The notes: a model not told the origin generated them from the letters alone. A stretch of 64,000 bases of DNA from Sanguibacter suarezii NBRC 16159 (GCF_001552735.1 NZ_BCRT01000010.1:485676-549675), one strand, 5' to 3'; counted from the stretch's first letter, positions 50,309 to 60,866 are shown. Translations and numbers: made by a program.

Positions 50309-51238
50309 GTGCCAAGCGAGTTCGCATCACCTGAAGCCACCAGCAGCGAGAACGACGCCGTCGTCGGCAGTGCACGGGTCAAGCGCGGCATGGCGGAGAT
50401 GCTCAAGGGTGGCGTCATCATGGACGTCGTCACGCCCGAGCAGGCCCGGATCGCCGAGGACGCCGGCGCCGTGGCCGTCATGGCCCTCGAGCGGGTCCCC
50501 GCCGACATCCGCGCCCAGGGCGGCGTCTCCCGCATGAGCGACCCCGACATGATCGACCAGATCATCGCGACGGTCTCCATCCCGGTCATGGCCAAGGCCC
50601 GGATCGGCCACTTCGTCGAGGCGCAGGTCTTGCAGTCCCTGGGTGTCGACTACATCGACGAGTCCGAGGTCCTCACCCCGGCCGACTACGCCCACCACAT
50701 CGACAAGTGGGCCTTCACCGCTCCCTTCGTCTGTGGTGCCACGAACCTGGGAGAGGCGCTGCGCCGCATCAACGAGGGCGCCGCGATGATCCGCTCCAAG
50801 GGTGAGGCCGGCACGGGCGACGTCTCCAACGCGACGACCCACATGCGCACCATCCGCGGTCAGATCCGTCACCTCACCTCCCTTCCCGAAGACGAGCTCT
50901 ACGTGGCGGCCAAGGAGCTCCAGGCGCCCTACGAGCTCGTCAAGGAGGTGGCCCGCACCGGCAAGCTGCCCGTGGTGATGTTCACCGCCGGCGGCATCGC
51001 CACCCCGGCCGACGCCGCGATGATGATGCAGCTCGGTGCGGAAGGCGTGTTCGTGGGCTCGGGCATCTTCAAGTCCGGCAACCCCGCCCAGCGTGCCGCC
51101 GCGATCGTCAAGGCAACGACGTTCTTCGATGACCCGGGCGTCATCGCCGACGTCTCGCGGGGTCTGGGCGAGGCGATGGTGGGCATCAACGTCGAGGAGA
51201 TCCCCGAGCCGCACCGCCTGGCCGAGCGCGGCTGGTGA
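50309..51238 (+). CDS. pdxS: Pyridoxal 5'-phosphate synthase lyase subunit
   Basis: GTG at 50309 was chosen for the GTGAGGT ribosome site; a GTG at 50297 would add four residues. The 309-residue TIM barrel has [50 protein letters not shown] and [13 protein letters not shown]. With PdxT it makes PLP from ribose 5-phosphate, glyceraldehyde 3-phosphate and glutamine. pdxT is 1.5 kb downstream. Confidence 0.97.
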   Translation: MPSEFASPEATSSENDAVVGSARVKRGMAEMLKGGVIMDVVTPEQARIAEDAGAVAVMALERVPADIRAQGGVSRMSDPDMIDQIIATVSIPVMAKARIGHFVEAQVLQSLGVDYIDESEVLTPADYAHHIDKWAFTAPFVCGATNLGEALRRINEGAAMIRSKGEAGTGDVSNATTHMRTIRGQIRHLTSLPEDELYVAAKELQAPYELVKEVARTGKLPVVMFTAGGIATPADAAMMMQLGAEGVFVGSGIFKSGNPAQRAAAIVKATTFFDDPGVIADVSRGLGEAMVGINVEEIPEPHRLAERGW

Positions 51239-51783
51239 GCGAGGCAGACGACAGCCACTACCTCGACGCGGGCTGGTTCCGCGGCGAGGACGGCATGCTC
51301 ACCCGGTACGCCGCCCGAGTCCTGCTCATGGACTCGGGCGGGCGCACCCTGCTCGTGCGCGGGCACGACGGAGACGAACCCACCCGGAGCTGGTGGTTCA
51401 CCGTGGGCGGCGGGATCGACCCGGGGGAGACCCCGCGCGAGGCCGCCGTGCGCGAGGTGCGTGAGGAGACAGGCATCGTGCTGTCCCCGCAGGACCTGGA
51501 AGGTCCGGTGCTCACCCGGTCGGCGATCTTCGACTTCGCGCGGGAGCACTGCCTGCAGCACGAGGAGTTCTTCGTCGCCCGCGTCTCGCCCAGCGGCGAG
51601 CTCACCCGCGACGGGTGGACGGACCTCGAGGTGAGCTTCGTCGACGAGATGGCATGGCTGACCCCGCAGCAGCTGCGCTCTGCCTCTCTGGAGGTCTTCC
51701 CCCGGACGCTGCCGGACCTGCTCGAGGAGCTGGCCGACGGGTGGGACGGCGTCGTGCGGGTGATCGGTGTGGAGCACGACTGA
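51235..51783 (+). CDS. Nudix hydrolase
   Basis: GTG at 51235 overlaps the pdxS stop. The 182 residues hold a full Nudix box, [20 protein letters not shown] followed by ETGIV. The [17 protein letters not shown] start is typical of MutT-like enzymes. The substrate, a nucleoside diphosphate linked to another group, is unknown. It sits between pdxS and pdxT genes. Confidence 0.92.
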   Translation: MSEADDSHYLDAGWFRGEDGMLTRYAARVLLMDSGGRTLLVRGHDGDEPTRSWWFTVGGGIDPGETPREAAVREVREETGIVLSPQDLEGPVLTRSAIFDFAREHCLQHEEFFVARVSPSGELTRDGWTDLEVSFVDEMAWLTPQQLRSASLEVFPRTLPDLLEELADGWDGVVRVIGVEHD

Positions 51784-51793
51784 GCAGCGACGC

Positions 51794-52621
51794 TCAGGGC
51801 GTGGACGTCCCGTAGGGCGGCGGGGGTGGAGGTGGCGGAGGTCCGGCGGGACCCGCCGGCCAGGAGGCCGCCCGCTGGCGGGCCTTGCTCCGGGTGTTCC
51901 ACCAGATGGCGCCGCCGATGGCCAGGCCCAGGCCGAGCACCCCGCACAGCGCCGAGGCGACGATCGTCACCACTCCCAGCGCCGTGCGGCCGAAGACCTT
52001 GGCCAGCTCGGAGGCGTCCACGGCGGTGAGGCTGCCGGGCAGGTCCGCCGAGCCGCCGGTCACGGTCGCGGTGTAGACGCCGTCGACGGGTGCGGTGAAG
52101 GTGAGCGCACGCACGTCGGTGTGGGAGTCGGAGGTGCTGTTCTCGAAGTTGAGCGAGGCGGTGTCCAGGTCGACGGAACGTCCCCCGGGGGCGGTGACCA
52201 CGACGTCGTCGAGGTCGATGGTGGTGGTGGACGTGCTGACCACTACCACGGCGTACTCCTCGCCGTCGTCGCCGATGAAGCTCAGGGAACCGGGGAGCTG
52301 GACGTAGTCGAGGGCCGGGGACGACCCCGACGGTTCGTCGGCGAACCGGGAGACGGCAGTGGCCACCTGGACGATCCCGGCGATGAGCGCCGCGATCGCC
52401 ACGAGGATCAGGCCGATGCCGATGAAGGTCATGACCTTGGGGCCGGTGGTGGACGTGGCGGGCGGGCGCTGCGGGTAGCTCTGCCGCGCGGGGTAGGGCG
52501 CGGTGGCGTAGTAGGCAGGCGGGCCCTGGGGCGGGGGAGGGCCGTAGGGACCCGCGCTGGACGGCCCAGGCGTCCCCGGACGCTCGGGTTCAGGCTGGCG
52601 CTGCGGGAACTCCTGGCTCAT
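51794..52621 (-). CDS. Pro-rich two-helix membrane protein with outside domain
   Basis: ATG at 52621 gives 275 residues. A Pro/Tyr-rich cytoplasmic start ([20 protein letters not shown]) leads to a first helix ([20 protein letters not shown]), an outside beta-rich domain (about 95-205) and a second helix ([21 protein letters not shown]). It ends in a run of nine Pro. It interrupts the pdxS-pdxT block on the opposite strand. Function unknown. Confidence 0.75.
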   Translation of the reverse strand: MSQEFPQRQPEPERPGTPGPSSAGPYGPPPPQGPPAYYATAPYPARQSYPQRPPATSTTGPKVMTFIGIGLILVAIAALIAGIVQVATAVSRFADEPSGSSPALDYVQLPGSLSFIGDDGEEYAVVVVSTSTTTIDLDDVVVTAPGGRSVDLDTASLNFENSTSDSHTDVRALTFTAPVDGVYTATVTGGSADLPGSLTAVDASELAKVFGRTALGVVTIVASALCGVLGLGLAIGGAIWWNTRSKARQRAASWPAGPAGPPPPPPPPPYGTSTP

Positions 52622-52715
52622 CTCCCTGATCGTCCCACCGGGACAGGCGACCGGCAATGGGACCTGTGGCCCGGGTCGAGGGAGCTGCGAGCCTGCGCGC
52701 GTAGAGTGGCTCCCC

Positions 52716-53318
52716 GTGAAGCCACAGATCGGGGTGCTGGCCCTGCAAGGTGACGTCCGCGAGCACACCGCCGCGCTCGAGGCGGCCGGTGCACGCGCGG
52801 TGCCCGTCCGCCGTGTCAGCGAGCTCGCCGAGGTCGACGGGCTCGTGCTGCCCGGCGGGGAGTCCACGACCATCGACAAGCTGCTGCGCGCTTTCGACCT
52901 CTTCGACCCGCTGCGCACGGCCATCGCCGACGGCCTGCCGGTCTACGGGTCCTGCGCCGGGATGATCCTGCTCGCCGACCACATCCTGGACGCCGCTCCC
53001 GGCCAGCAGACCCTCGGCGGCATGGACCTCACTGTGCGCCGCAACGCCTTCGGTCGCCAGGTCGACTCCTTCGAGACGGAGGTCACCGTGGACGGGGTGG
53101 CGGGGGACCCGGTGCACGCCGCCTTCATCCGGGCTCCCTGGGTCGAGTCGATCGGCCCCGCGGCGCAGGTCATCGCGACGATCACGTCTGGCCCTGCCAC
53201 CGGTAGGATCGTAGGAGTCCGTCAGGACGCACTGTTGGCGACATCGTTCCACCCGGAGATCACCGGCGACGGTCGCATCCATGATTTGTTCGTATCGATC
53301 GTTCGTAGGGAGTACTAA
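52716..53318 (+). CDS. pdxT: Pyridoxal 5'-phosphate synthase glutaminase subunit
   Basis: GTG at 52716 gives 200 residues of the class I amidotransferase fold: [23 protein letters not shown], the nucleophile Cys in [12 protein letters not shown], and the His/Glu pair in [11 protein letters not shown]. It supplies ammonia to PdxS. It is followed after four bases by yebC. Confidence 0.97.
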   Translation: MKPQIGVLALQGDVREHTAALEAAGARAVPVRRVSELAEVDGLVLPGGESTTIDKLLRAFDLFDPLRTAIADGLPVYGSCAGMILLADHILDAAPGQQTLGGMDLTVRRNAFGRQVDSFETEVTVDGVAGDPVHAAFIRAPWVESIGPAAQVIATITSGPATGRIVGVRQDALLATSFHPEITGDGRIHDLFVSIVRREY

Positions 53319-53321
53319 GCG

Positions 53322-54080
53322 ATGTCAGGTCACTCCAAATGGGCCACCACGAAGCACAAGAAGGCGGTCGTCGACGCCCGGCGTGGAAAGCTCTTTGCCA
53401 AGCTCATCAAGAACATCGAGGTCGCTGCCCGCACCGGCGGCGGTGACGTCACCGGGAACCCGACCCTCTTCGACGCCATCCAGAAGGCGAAGAAGACCTC
53501 CGTCCCCAACGACAACATCGAGCGCGCGGTCAAGCGCGGCTCGGGAGCCATCGCCGGTGGCGCCGACTACCAGACGATCATGTACGAGGGCTACGCCCCC
53601 GGCGGTGTCGCGATGCTCGTGGAGTGTCTGACCGACAACCGCAACCGCGCGGCCGCCGAGGTGCGCATCGCCTTCTCCCGCAACGGCGGGCAGATGGCTG
53701 ACCCCGGGTCCGTCTCCTACCTGTTCTCCCGCAAGGGCGTCGTGCTCGTGCCCAAGGAGGGGACCGACGAGGACTCCGTCCTGGAGGCCGTGCTCGACGC
53801 CGGTGGCGAAGAGGTCACCGAGTCCGGTGACTCCTTCGAGGTGCTGTGCGAGGCGACCGACCTCGTCGCGGTCCGCACCGCGCTGCAGGACGCCGGGATC
53901 GAGTACGACTCGGCCGACGTCGTCTTCCACCCGGCCATGCAGGTCGAGGTGGACGCCGAGGGCGTGCGCAAGATCATGCGTCTCATCGACGCGCTCGAGG
54001 ACTCTGACGACGTGCAGAACGTCTACACGAACTTCGACGCCTCCGACGAGGTCATGGCCGAGCTCGAGAACGACGAATAG
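53322..54080 (+). CDS. yebC: YebC/PmpR-family protein
   Basis: The 252 residues begin [20 protein letters not shown], the family hallmark, and continue with [19 protein letters not shown] and [19 protein letters not shown]. Members are described as transcription regulators and, more recently, as helping ribosomes through proline runs. It precedes ruvC by six bases, a conserved arrangement. Confidence 0.97.
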   Translation: MSGHSKWATTKHKKAVVDARRGKLFAKLIKNIEVAARTGGGDVTGNPTLFDAIQKAKKTSVPNDNIERAVKRGSGAIAGGADYQTIMYEGYAPGGVAMLVECLTDNRNRAAAEVRIAFSRNGGQMADPGSVSYLFSRKGVVLVPKEGTDEDSVLEAVLDAGGEEVTESGDSFEVLCEATDLVAVRTALQDAGIEYDSADVVFHPAMQVEVDAEGVRKIMRLIDALEDSDDVQNVYTNFDASDEVMAELENDE

Positions 54081-54086
54081 CAGTCG

Positions 54087-54656
54087 GTGCGCGTCCTCGG
54101 GGTTGATCCTGGACTGACCCGCTGCGGCATCGGCGTCGTCGACTCATTGCCGGGTCGGCGCGCCGAGCTCGTGGCGGTCGGGGTGGCCATGTCCCCACCC
54201 TCGGCGTCGGTGGATCAGCGGCTGCTGCAGATCGCCGCGGAGCTGGACACGTGGATGGACGCCCACGTCCCCGACGTCGTCGCCGTGGAGCGGGTCTTCG
54301 CCCAGCACAACGTCTCGACCGTGATGGGCACCGCGCAGGTCGCCGGCCTGGCGATGCTCGCCGCGGCGCGGCGCGGCGTCCCCGTGGCGATGCACACCCC
54401 GAGCGAGGTCAAGGCCGCCGTCACCGGCAGCGGCCGGGCCCACAAGGAGCAGGTGCAGCGCATGGTCGCCGGCATCCTCGGCCTCGCCGAGGTGCCGCGC
54501 CCGGCCGACGCCGCGGACGCCCTGGCCATCGCGATCTGCCATCTGTGGCGACCGTCGGCGATCATGGACAAGGCCGAGCGCTTCGCCCAGACGCCCGCCC
54601 AGCGCGCGTGGGCGGCAGCCGAGCAGGCGGCGCGTCGCGCGAAGGGCGTACGGTAG
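54087..54656 (+). CDS. ruvC: Holliday-junction endonuclease RuvC
   Basis: GTG at 54087 gives 189 residues. [15 protein letters not shown] carries the first catalytic Asp (residue 7), [19 protein letters not shown] the catalytic Glu, and [13 protein letters not shown] the terminal acidic pair. It cleaves Holliday junctions with RuvAB in the cytoplasm. An inverted repeat overlaps its stop codon. Confidence 0.97.
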   Translation: MRVLGVDPGLTRCGIGVVDSLPGRRAELVAVGVAMSPPSASVDQRLLQIAAELDTWMDAHVPDVVAVERVFAQHNVSTVMGTAQVAGLAMLAAARRGVPVAMHTPSEVKAAVTGSGRAHKEQVQRMVAGILGLAEVPRPADAADALAIAICHLWRPSAIMDKAERFAQTPAQRAWAAAEQAARRAKGVR

Positions 54657-54671
54657 AGCCTTGCTACCGTA
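54649..54671. promoter_or_regulatory. Inverted repeat at the ruvC-ruvA junction
   Basis: TACGGTAG (54649-54656) and CTACCGTA (54664-54671) flank 7 bases and include the ruvC stop codon. It may be an operator or weak hairpin upstream of ruvA. It does not match the actinobacterial LexA box. Confidence 0.4.
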
Positions 54672-54754
54672 GTCGTACACCTGTTCGCCCTGCCCGCCCT
54701 GCCGTCGCTGGCCGCTGGGCTGCGGGCACCACCGTCCCAGAGAGTGAGTTGGCA

Positions 54755-55381
54755 GTGATCGCGTCCCTCAGCGGAACCGTGCAGGCCCTGCGGCTGGACA
54801 GCGCCGTGCTCCAGGTCGCCGGGATCGGCTACCTCGTGCAGGCCACCCCGGCCACCCTGTCCACCCTGCGGGTGGGCAGCGAGGCCACTCTCGCGACGTC
54901 GCTCGTGGTGCGGGAGGACTCCCTCACCCTCTACGGCTTCACCGACGACGACGAACGCTCGATCTTCGAGGGCGTCCAGTCCGTCAGCGGCGTCGGCCCA
55001 CGGATGGCCCTGGCCATCCTCGCCGTCCACACGCCCGACGGCGTGCGCCGCGCGCTGGTGGGCGGGGACGTCAAGGCGCTCACCCGCGTCCCTGGCATCG
55101 GCCCCAAGGGGGCGCAGCGCCTCATCCTCGAGCTGGGCGACAAGCTCGGCAAGCCCTCCTCCCTCATCGCACCCGACGGCACCACCCCGGCCGCCCTGCC
55201 CGACGCCGACCTCTCGTGGCAGGTCGTGGAGGCGCTGGTGGGACTGGGCTGGACGGCCAAGGTGGCCGAGGAGGCCGTGGCGAAGGTCGTCGCCGACTCC
55301 GGGCTGGAGATCGTCGAGCTCGCTCAGGTACCGGTGATCCTGCGCGCGACCCTGAAGTTCTTCGGCGGTCCTCGTGGCTGA
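54755..55381 (+). CDS. ruvA: Holliday-junction DNA helicase subunit RuvA
   Basis: GTG at 54755 gives 208 residues. [20 protein letters not shown] opens the OB-fold, followed by two helix-hairpin-helix motifs ([26 protein letters not shown]) and a C-terminal domain that contacts RuvB. It binds the four-way junction. It overlaps ruvB by eight bases. Confidence 0.97.
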   Translation: MIASLSGTVQALRLDSAVLQVAGIGYLVQATPATLSTLRVGSEATLATSLVVREDSLTLYGFTDDDERSIFEGVQSVSGVGPRMALAILAVHTPDGVRRALVGGDVKALTRVPGIGPKGAQRLILELGDKLGKPSSLIAPDGTTPAALPDADLSWQVVEALVGLGWTAKVAEEAVAKVVADSGLEIVELAQVPVILRATLKFFGGPRG

Positions 55382-56495
55382 CCCGCGCGGGCGCAGCGAC
55401 GCCTACGCCGGCGTCGACGACGCGGGGTACGGCTCGGGCTACGACGAGACCGACGACGCCTTCGGGCTGGAGATCGCACCGGCCCAGGTCACCGGCTCCG
55501 GGGCCGACGAGCTCGAGCGGGCCGCCGAGGCTGCGCTGCGACCACGGCGCCTGGAGGAGTTCGTCGGTCAGCGCGTGGTGCGCGACCAGCTCTCCCTCGT
55601 CCTGCAGGCGGCGCTGGGCCGCGGAACCGCCCCCGACCACGTCCTGCTCTCCGGCCCGCCCGGGCTGGGCAAGACGACCCTCGCGATGATCATCGCCGCC
55701 GAGCTGGGCGCGTCTTTGCGCGTGACCTCCGGTCCGGCGATCCAGCACGCGGGCGACCTCGCGGCCGTGCTGTCCTCCTTGGAAGAGGGCGAGGTGCTCT
55801 TCATCGACGAGATCCACCGGCTGGCCCGCCCGGCCCAGGAGCTGCTCTACGTCGCGATGGAGGACTTCCGGGTCGACGTCGTCGTCGGCAAGGGGGCGGG
55901 GGCCAGTGCGATCCCGCTGAGTCTTCCCCGGTTCACCGTGGTGGGCGCCACCACGCGGGCCGGGCTGCTGCCCGCGCCGCTGCGCGACCGCTTCGGCTTC
56001 ACCGGGCACCTTGACTTCTACTCCGCGGACGAGCTGGAGCGGGTCCTCACCCGGTCCGCCGGCCTGCTCGGGGCGGAGTTGGCCGGGGAGGCCGCGGCAG
56101 AGCTGGCGTCCCGGTCACGCGGCACGCCGCGCATCGCCAACCGGCTGCTGCGCCGGGTGCGGGACTGGGCGCAGGTCCGCGGGGACGGGTCCTTGGACCT
56201 GCGTGCCGCCCGTGCGGCCCTGGATGTCTACGAGGTCGACATCCTCGGCCTGGACCGCCTCGACCGGGCGGTGCTCACCGCTCTGTGCGTGCGGTTCGCC
56301 GGTGGTCCGGTGGGTCTGACCACCCTGGCGGTGACGGTGGGGGAGGAGCCGGAGACGGTCGAGACCGTGGCCGAGCCCTTCCTGGTCCGCGAAGGGCTGG
56401 TGGGGCGCACCCCGCGCGGGCGCGTGGCCACCCCCGCTGCGTGGCGCCACCTGGGTCTGACCCCGCCTGCAGACAGTGCGACGCTCTTCTCCTGA
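55374..56495 (+). CDS. ruvB: Holliday-junction branch-migration ATPase RuvB
   Basis: GTG at 55374 gives 373 residues. The AAA+ core has Walker [13 protein letters not shown], Walker [12 protein letters not shown], and [13 protein letters not shown] winged-helix end follows ([17 protein letters not shown]). The first 50 residues are an acidic, Tyr/Asp-rich extension longer than usual. It drives branch migration with RuvA. Confidence 0.97.
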   Translation: MADPRGRSDAYAGVDDAGYGSGYDETDDAFGLEIAPAQVTGSGADELERAAEAALRPRRLEEFVGQRVVRDQLSLVLQAALGRGTAPDHVLLSGPPGLGKTTLAMIIAAELGASLRVTSGPAIQHAGDLAAVLSSLEEGEVLFIDEIHRLARPAQELLYVAMEDFRVDVVVGKGAGASAIPLSLPRFTVVGATTRAGLLPAPLRDRFGFTGHLDFYSADELERVLTRSAGLLGAELAGEAAAELASRSRGTPRIANRLLRRVRDWAQVRGDGSLDLRAARAALDVYEVDILGLDRLDRAVLTALCVRFAGGPVGLTTLAVTVGEEPETVETVAEPFLVREGLVGRTPRGRVATPAAWRHLGLTPPADSATLFS

Positions 56496-56557
56496 ACTTC
56501 TCCAGAAGATCTCCCGATCTGGCGGGCACGATATCGGTCGCTGAGGCGTTAGTCACT

Positions 56558-56575
56558 TAGGCGCTCGTGCGCCTA
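56558..56575. promoter_or_regulatory. Inverted repeat upstream of yajC
   Basis: TAGGCGC and GCGCCTA form a perfect repeat with a TCGT spacer. It lies 46 bp upstream of the yajC start and overlaps a possible -10 (TAGACT, 56573-56578). It may be an operator or a hairpin ending the ruv transcript. Confidence 0.4.
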
Positions 56576-56621
56576 GACTCCGGTAGTTCCCTACGCAGAA
56601 CAGGAGACGTGATCCCACGTC

Positions 56622-57059
56622 ATGGATATTGTCATCATCATCGCGCTGGCAGCCGGTGCGATGTACCTCATGTCACGCAGCTCGAGGAAGAAGCAGAAGG
56701 AGGCCATGGCCTTCCGTGACAACCTCCAGATCGGGCAAGAGGTGATGACGGGTTCCGGCTACTTCGGCACCATCGTCGCCGTCGACGACGACGCCATCAC
56801 CCTCGAGTCCACGCCGGGGAACACCTCTCGCTGGCTGCGTGCGGCGATCGCCAAGCTCATCGACCCGCCCGTCGTCGACCTCGAGACCGAGGATGAGGAC
56901 GAGGACGAGGCTGGCAGCTCCGCTGCAGCAGCCGCGCGGATCGACGCCGAGAACAAGCGCGCCTTCACGATCCCCGACGACATCTCGGGCCTGATCGAGA
57001 AGCCGAACCTCGAGAAGCCGAACCTCGACAAGACCCAGTCGGACGAGTCCGACAAGTAG
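56622..57059 (+). CDS. yajC: Sec translocon accessory protein YajC
   Basis: The 145-residue protein has an N-terminal helix (DIVIIIALAAGAMYLMSR), the typical KKQKEAMAFRDNLQIGQEVM and GYFGTIVAVDDDAITLE core, and an acidic, Ser/Ala-rich C-terminal extension with EKPNLEKPNLDK repeats. It joins SecDF in protein export. secD follows after 101 bp. Confidence 0.93.
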   Translation: MDIVIIIALAAGAMYLMSRSSRKKQKEAMAFRDNLQIGQEVMTGSGYFGTIVAVDDDAITLESTPGNTSRWLRAAIAKLIDPPVVDLETEDEDEDEAGSSAAAAARIDAENKRAFTIPDDISGLIEKPNLEKPNLDKTQSDESDK

Positions 57060-57160
57060 GTCCGCCCATCTGACGTCACGGCCCCCTGTCCCGGCGGGTC
57101 CTGGTCCCGCATCCGGAGCGCGCGAGCGTTCCGGGTGCGCGCACGAGAAGAGACACTCTG

Positions 57161-59221
57161 TTGGCTACCACCAACCACAAGAAGTCGCGTCCGAGCCGGT
57201 CGCTCATCGGCCTCGCCGTCATCATCCTCGCCATCTTCGGATCCATCTTCGCGGGGACCAAGTTCGACGATGCCTCATGGACCCCCAAGCTGGCGCTCGA
57301 CCTGGAGGGTGGGACCCAGATCATCCTCACCCCGGTGACCGAGAACAACGAGAAGGTCACCTCCGAGGACATCGATCAGGCGATCGCGATCATCCGACAG
57401 CGAGTGGACTCTTCCGGCGTCGCCGAGGCGGAGATCACCAGCCAGGGCGGGACGAACATCGTCGTCGCACTGCCCGGCAACCCGAGCCAGGAGACCCTCG
57501 ACCTCGTGCGAGAGTCGGCCCAGATGCAGTTCCGCCCGGTCCTGTACTTCGGGGCAGGTGTGGGCACCGACCCGATCGCCCCTGAGTCGGAGACCGACGC
57601 GGCCACCGGCGGCCCGACCGCTGAGCCGACCCTCGAGCCGAGCGCCGAGCCGAGCGACGCGGCCACCGATGCCGCCACCCCGGCTCCCCAGATCACCGAC
57701 CCCTCGGACTTCTCCCAGGTGACCCCCGAGCTGCTGGCCGAGTTCGACGCGCTCAACTGCACCGACCCGGCCAACCTCGCCGGCGGCGGCACCCAGAACC
57801 CGAACGAGGCCATCGTGGCCTGCTCCGCCGACGGCGCGATGAAGTACATCCTCGGCCCGATGGAGCTCGCTGGGTCGGACATCGACAGCGCCAGCTCGGG
57901 TCTGCAGGTCAACGCCCAGGGTGTGCAGCTGAACACCTGGGCCGTGAGCATCAAGTTCACCGGCGAGGGCACCAAGAAGTTCACCGAGGTCACCAGCCGT
58001 CTGTCCAAGCTGCCGACCTACGAGACCTGGATCGCCAGCCAGCCCCCGACGCAGGCACCGGGCATGTTCGCCATGGTCCTGGACAACCTCGTCATCTCTG
58101 CACCGGGCGTCGAGGTGGTCATCTCTGACGGTCGCGCCGAGATCACCGGCAACTTCACTCGCGCCAGCGCCACGACCCTGGCCAACCAGCTGAACTTCGG
58201 GTCTCTGCCGCTGACCTTCGAGGTGCAGAGCGAGTCGCAGATCTCCGCGACCCTGGGCAGCGAGCAGCTCCAGAAGGGCCTGCTGGCAGGCCTCATCGGT
58301 CTGCTCCTGGTGGTCATCTACTCCCTCATCCAGTACCGCGCCCTCGGCCTGGTGACGGTCGCCTCGCTGGTGATCGCAGGAGTGATCACCTACGGCGTCA
58401 TCACGCTGCTGTCCTGGACCCAGGGCTACCGGCTCTCGTTGCCCGGTGTCACGGGTCTGATCGTCGCGATCGGTATCACCGCCGACTCCTTCATCGTGTA
58501 CTTCGAGCGCATCCGCGACGAGCTGCGCGACGGCCGGTCCCTCACCTCTGCGGTGGACACCGGCTGGGACCGCGCCCGGCGCACCATCCTGGCCTCGGAC
58601 GGCGTGAACTTCCTCGCCGCCGTGGTGCTCTACTTCCTCGCCGTCGGCGGTGTGCGCGGATTCGCCTTCACCCTCGGCCTGACGACCATCGTCGACGTCG
58701 TCGTCGTGTTCTTCTTCACCCACCCGCTGATGAAGCTGCTCGCCAAGACGAAGTTCTTCGGCGAGGGGCACCCGGCCTCCGGCCTGGACCCGCACCGTCT
58801 GGGTGCCACGAGCGTGCGCTACGGCGGACGCGGACGCGTGGTCCGGGTGGACCGGGAGTCCGCTCCGGCGAAGGGAGCCGCTGCGGGCACCACCAAGCCG
58901 CGCAAGGCAGCCAAGGAGCTCGTGGGCGCCTCGACGCGCCCCGGCGCCCAGGGTGGCGGGGCCACGGCCGGCATGACCATCGCCGAGCGGCGCGCCGCCC
59001 GCGCGCTGGCTGAGAAGGAGGCCTCTGCCAAGGAGGCCGTCGCCGCCGACGACGCCACCGTCACCGAGGCCACGACGCCTGAGGCGCCTGAGGCGACTGA
59101 GGCGACTGAGGCGAGCGTGGCTCCGACGGCTGAGGACGCGGCCCAGCACGACGCCGGCGACGAGCGGTCCGCGGACCGTGCCGAGACGCCCTCCGACGAG
59201 AACAAGGACGGAAAGCTCTGA
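57161..59221 (+). CDS. secD: Protein translocase subunit SecD
   Basis: A TTG at 57161 is the best start and gives 686 residues. TM1 (SLIGLAVIILAIFGSIFAG) and LALDLEGGTQIIL open the P1 domain. Residues 150-185 are an acidic Pro/Thr/Ala-rich insert (EPTLEPSAEPSDAATDAA). Five further helices follow with the SecD motif GITADSFIVYFERIRDELRD. About 130 C-terminal residues form a charged, Thr/Glu-rich cytoplasmic tail. It uses the proton gradient to pull proteins out. secF overlaps by one base. Confidence 0.96.
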   Translation: MATTNHKKSRPSRSLIGLAVIILAIFGSIFAGTKFDDASWTPKLALDLEGGTQIILTPVTENNEKVTSEDIDQAIAIIRQRVDSSGVAEAEITSQGGTNIVVALPGNPSQETLDLVRESAQMQFRPVLYFGAGVGTDPIAPESETDAATGGPTAEPTLEPSAEPSDAATDAATPAPQITDPSDFSQVTPELLAEFDALNCTDPANLAGGGTQNPNEAIVACSADGAMKYILGPMELAGSDIDSASSGLQVNAQGVQLNTWAVSIKFTGEGTKKFTEVTSRLSKLPTYETWIASQPPTQAPGMFAMVLDNLVISAPGVEVVISDGRAEITGNFTRASATTLANQLNFGSLPLTFEVQSESQISATLGSEQLQKGLLAGLIGLLLVVIYSLIQYRALGLVTVASLVIAGVITYGVITLLSWTQGYRLSLPGVTGLIVAIGITADSFIVYFERIRDELRDGRSLTSAVDTGWDRARRTILASDGVNFLAAVVLYFLAVGGVRGFAFTLGLTTIVDVVVVFFFTHPLMKLLAKTKFFGEGHPASGLDPHRLGATSVRYGGRGRVVRVDRESAPAKGAAAGTTKPRKAAKELVGASTRPGAQGGGATAGMTIAERRAARALAEKEASAKEAVAADDATVTEATTPEAPEATEATEASVAPTAEDAAQHDAGDERSADRAETPSDENKDGKL

Positions 59222-60315
59222 TGGCTGTCGGATTCGCCCAGTGGGGCAACGACCTGCACACAGGTCGCAAGTCGTACAACATCGTCGGTCAGCGACGGAA
59301 GTTCTACCTCGTCTCGATCGTGCTCTCGGCCATCTGCCTCGTGCTGCTCTTCAAGCCGGGATTCAACCTCGGCATCGAGTTCCGCGGCGGCTCGGAGTTC
59401 ACCGTCTCCGGCGTCTCGACCCAGAGTCAGCAGCTCGCTGAGGAGGCCGTCACCTCGGTGGCGCCGAGCGAGGTCCCGCGCGTCTCCTCGGTCGGCAACA
59501 ACGCCGTGCGGATCCAGACCGCCGAGCTGAGCACCGACGAGGTCGAAGAGGTCCGCACGGCCCTCATGGAGACCTTCGACGTGGGCGAGGACCAGGTCAC
59601 GAGCTCCTTCGTGGGCCCGTCCTGGGGCAAGGACGTCTCGCAGAAGGCGCTCACGGGCCTCATCGTCTTCCTCGTCCTGGTCGGGCTGGTCATGACCGCC
59701 TACTTCCGGGCGTGGCGCATGGCCGTGGCAGCGCTCATCGCCCTGTTCCACGACCTCATCATCACCGCCGGCGTGTACGCGCTCATCGGCTGGGAGGTCA
59801 CCCCGGCGACGGTGATCGGCTTCCTGACCATCCTCGGGTACTCGATCTACGACACGGTCGTGGTCTTCGACAAGGTCCGCGAGAACACCGACGGGGTCCT
59901 CGCCCAGACCCGCAGCACCTACGCCGAGCGGGCCAACCTCGCCGTCAACCAGACCCTGGTGCGCTCCATCAACACCTCGGTCGTGGCACTGCTGCCGGTC
60001 GCCTCCATCCTCTTCATCGGGGCGTTCATCCTCGGTGCGGGAACGCTGCGGGACATCGCCCTGGCGCTGTTCGTCGGTATGGCCGTGGGCACGTACTCCT
60101 CGATCTTCCTCGCCACCCCGCTCGAGGTCTCCCTGCGCTACCGCGAGCCCGCGATCCGGGAGCACACCGCCAAGGTGCTCGCCGCGCGTGCGGCAGCTGC
60201 CGCGGCTCCGGCCGACGGTGGCAGCGCCGTGGTCAGCCCGATGGCCTACACCGGGTCGCTGCGCCCCGGTGCCCACCAGGGGAACGCCGCACAGCCCCGC
60301 AAGCGCAAGAAATAG
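59221..60315 (+). CDS. secF: Protein translocase subunit SecF
   Basis: ATG at 59221 shares one base with the secD stop. The 364 residues hold six helices with the SecF motifs IEFRGGSEFTVSG, TAYFRAWRMAVAALIALFHD, ILGYSIYDTVVVFDKVREN and INTSVVALLPVASILFIG. It forms the SecDF complex with SecD and YajC. The tail is Arg/Lys-rich (QPRKRKK). Confidence 0.97.
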   Translation: MAVGFAQWGNDLHTGRKSYNIVGQRRKFYLVSIVLSAICLVLLFKPGFNLGIEFRGGSEFTVSGVSTQSQQLAEEAVTSVAPSEVPRVSSVGNNAVRIQTAELSTDEVEEVRTALMETFDVGEDQVTSSFVGPSWGKDVSQKALTGLIVFLVLVGLVMTAYFRAWRMAVAALIALFHDLIITAGVYALIGWEVTPATVIGFLTILGYSIYDTVVVFDKVRENTDGVLAQTRSTYAERANLAVNQTLVRSINTSVVALLPVASILFIGAFILGAGTLRDIALALFVGMAVGTYSSIFLATPLEVSLRYREPAIREHTAKVLAARAAAAAAPADGGSAVVSPMAYTGSLRPGAHQGNAAQPRKRKK

Positions 60316-60341
60316 ACGCAAGAAACGAAGTGAGTTCCAGC

Positions 60342-60866
60342 ATGCTGCACACAGACCTGTCCACCTACGTCCGCGACGTGCCCGACTACCCCAGCGCGGG
60401 CATCCTGTTCAAGGACATCACGGGTCTGCTCGTCGATCCGGCGGCCTTCGCCGCCGCGATCGACGCCCTCGTCCCCTTCGTCCCGGCCGAGACCGACCTC
60501 ATCTCCGGGATGGAGGCGCGCGGCTTCATCGTCGGAGCCGCTCTGTCCTCCCGCCTGGGCAAGGGGTTCGTCCCGATCCGCAAGGCCGGCAAGCTCCCGC
60601 CGCCCACCCGCAGCCTGACCTACTCCCTCGAGTACGGCGAAGCCTCGGTGGAGATCCGTGAAGGCACCGTCGACGCCGGAGCGCGCGTCATGCTCGTCGA
60701 CGACGTCCTCGCCACGGGGGGCACGGCGGCCGCCGGGGCCGAGCTGCTCGAGATGCTCGGCGCCGAGGTCGTGGGCCTGGGCTTCCTCCTGGAGATCTCC
60801 GGCCTGGGCGGTCGCGAGCGCCTGCTCGGGCGCACCGTGTCCACCGTGCTGGCCACGGCGTCGTAG
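60342..60866 (+). CDS. apt: Adenine phosphoribosyltransferase
   Basis: ATG at 60342 gives 174 residues. DVPDYPSAGILFKDITGLL, GMEARGFIVGAALSSRLGKG, RKAGKLPP and the PRPP loop VMLVDDVLATGGTAAAGAEL are diagnostic. It salvages adenine to AMP. It lies between secF and relA, as in many Gram-positive bacteria, and supplies AMP near a (p)ppGpp enzyme. Confidence 0.97.
   Translation: MLHTDLSTYVRDVPDYPSAGILFKDITGLLVDPAAFAAAIDALVPFVPAETDLISGMEARGFIVGAALSSRLGKGFVPIRKAGKLPPPTRSLTYSLEYGEASVEIREGTVDAGARVMLVDDVLATGGTAAAGAELLEMLGAEVVGLGFLLEISGLGGRERLLGRTVSTVLATAS

Noticed and set aside
54649..54671. SOS (LexA) box for ruvCAB
   Set aside because: The arms do not match the GAAC-N4-GTTC pattern of actinobacterial LexA sites.
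57275..59149. A 624-residue minus-strand protein opposite secD
   Set aside because: Antisense shadow of a strongly conserved gene with third-position G/C bias; low-complexity composition.
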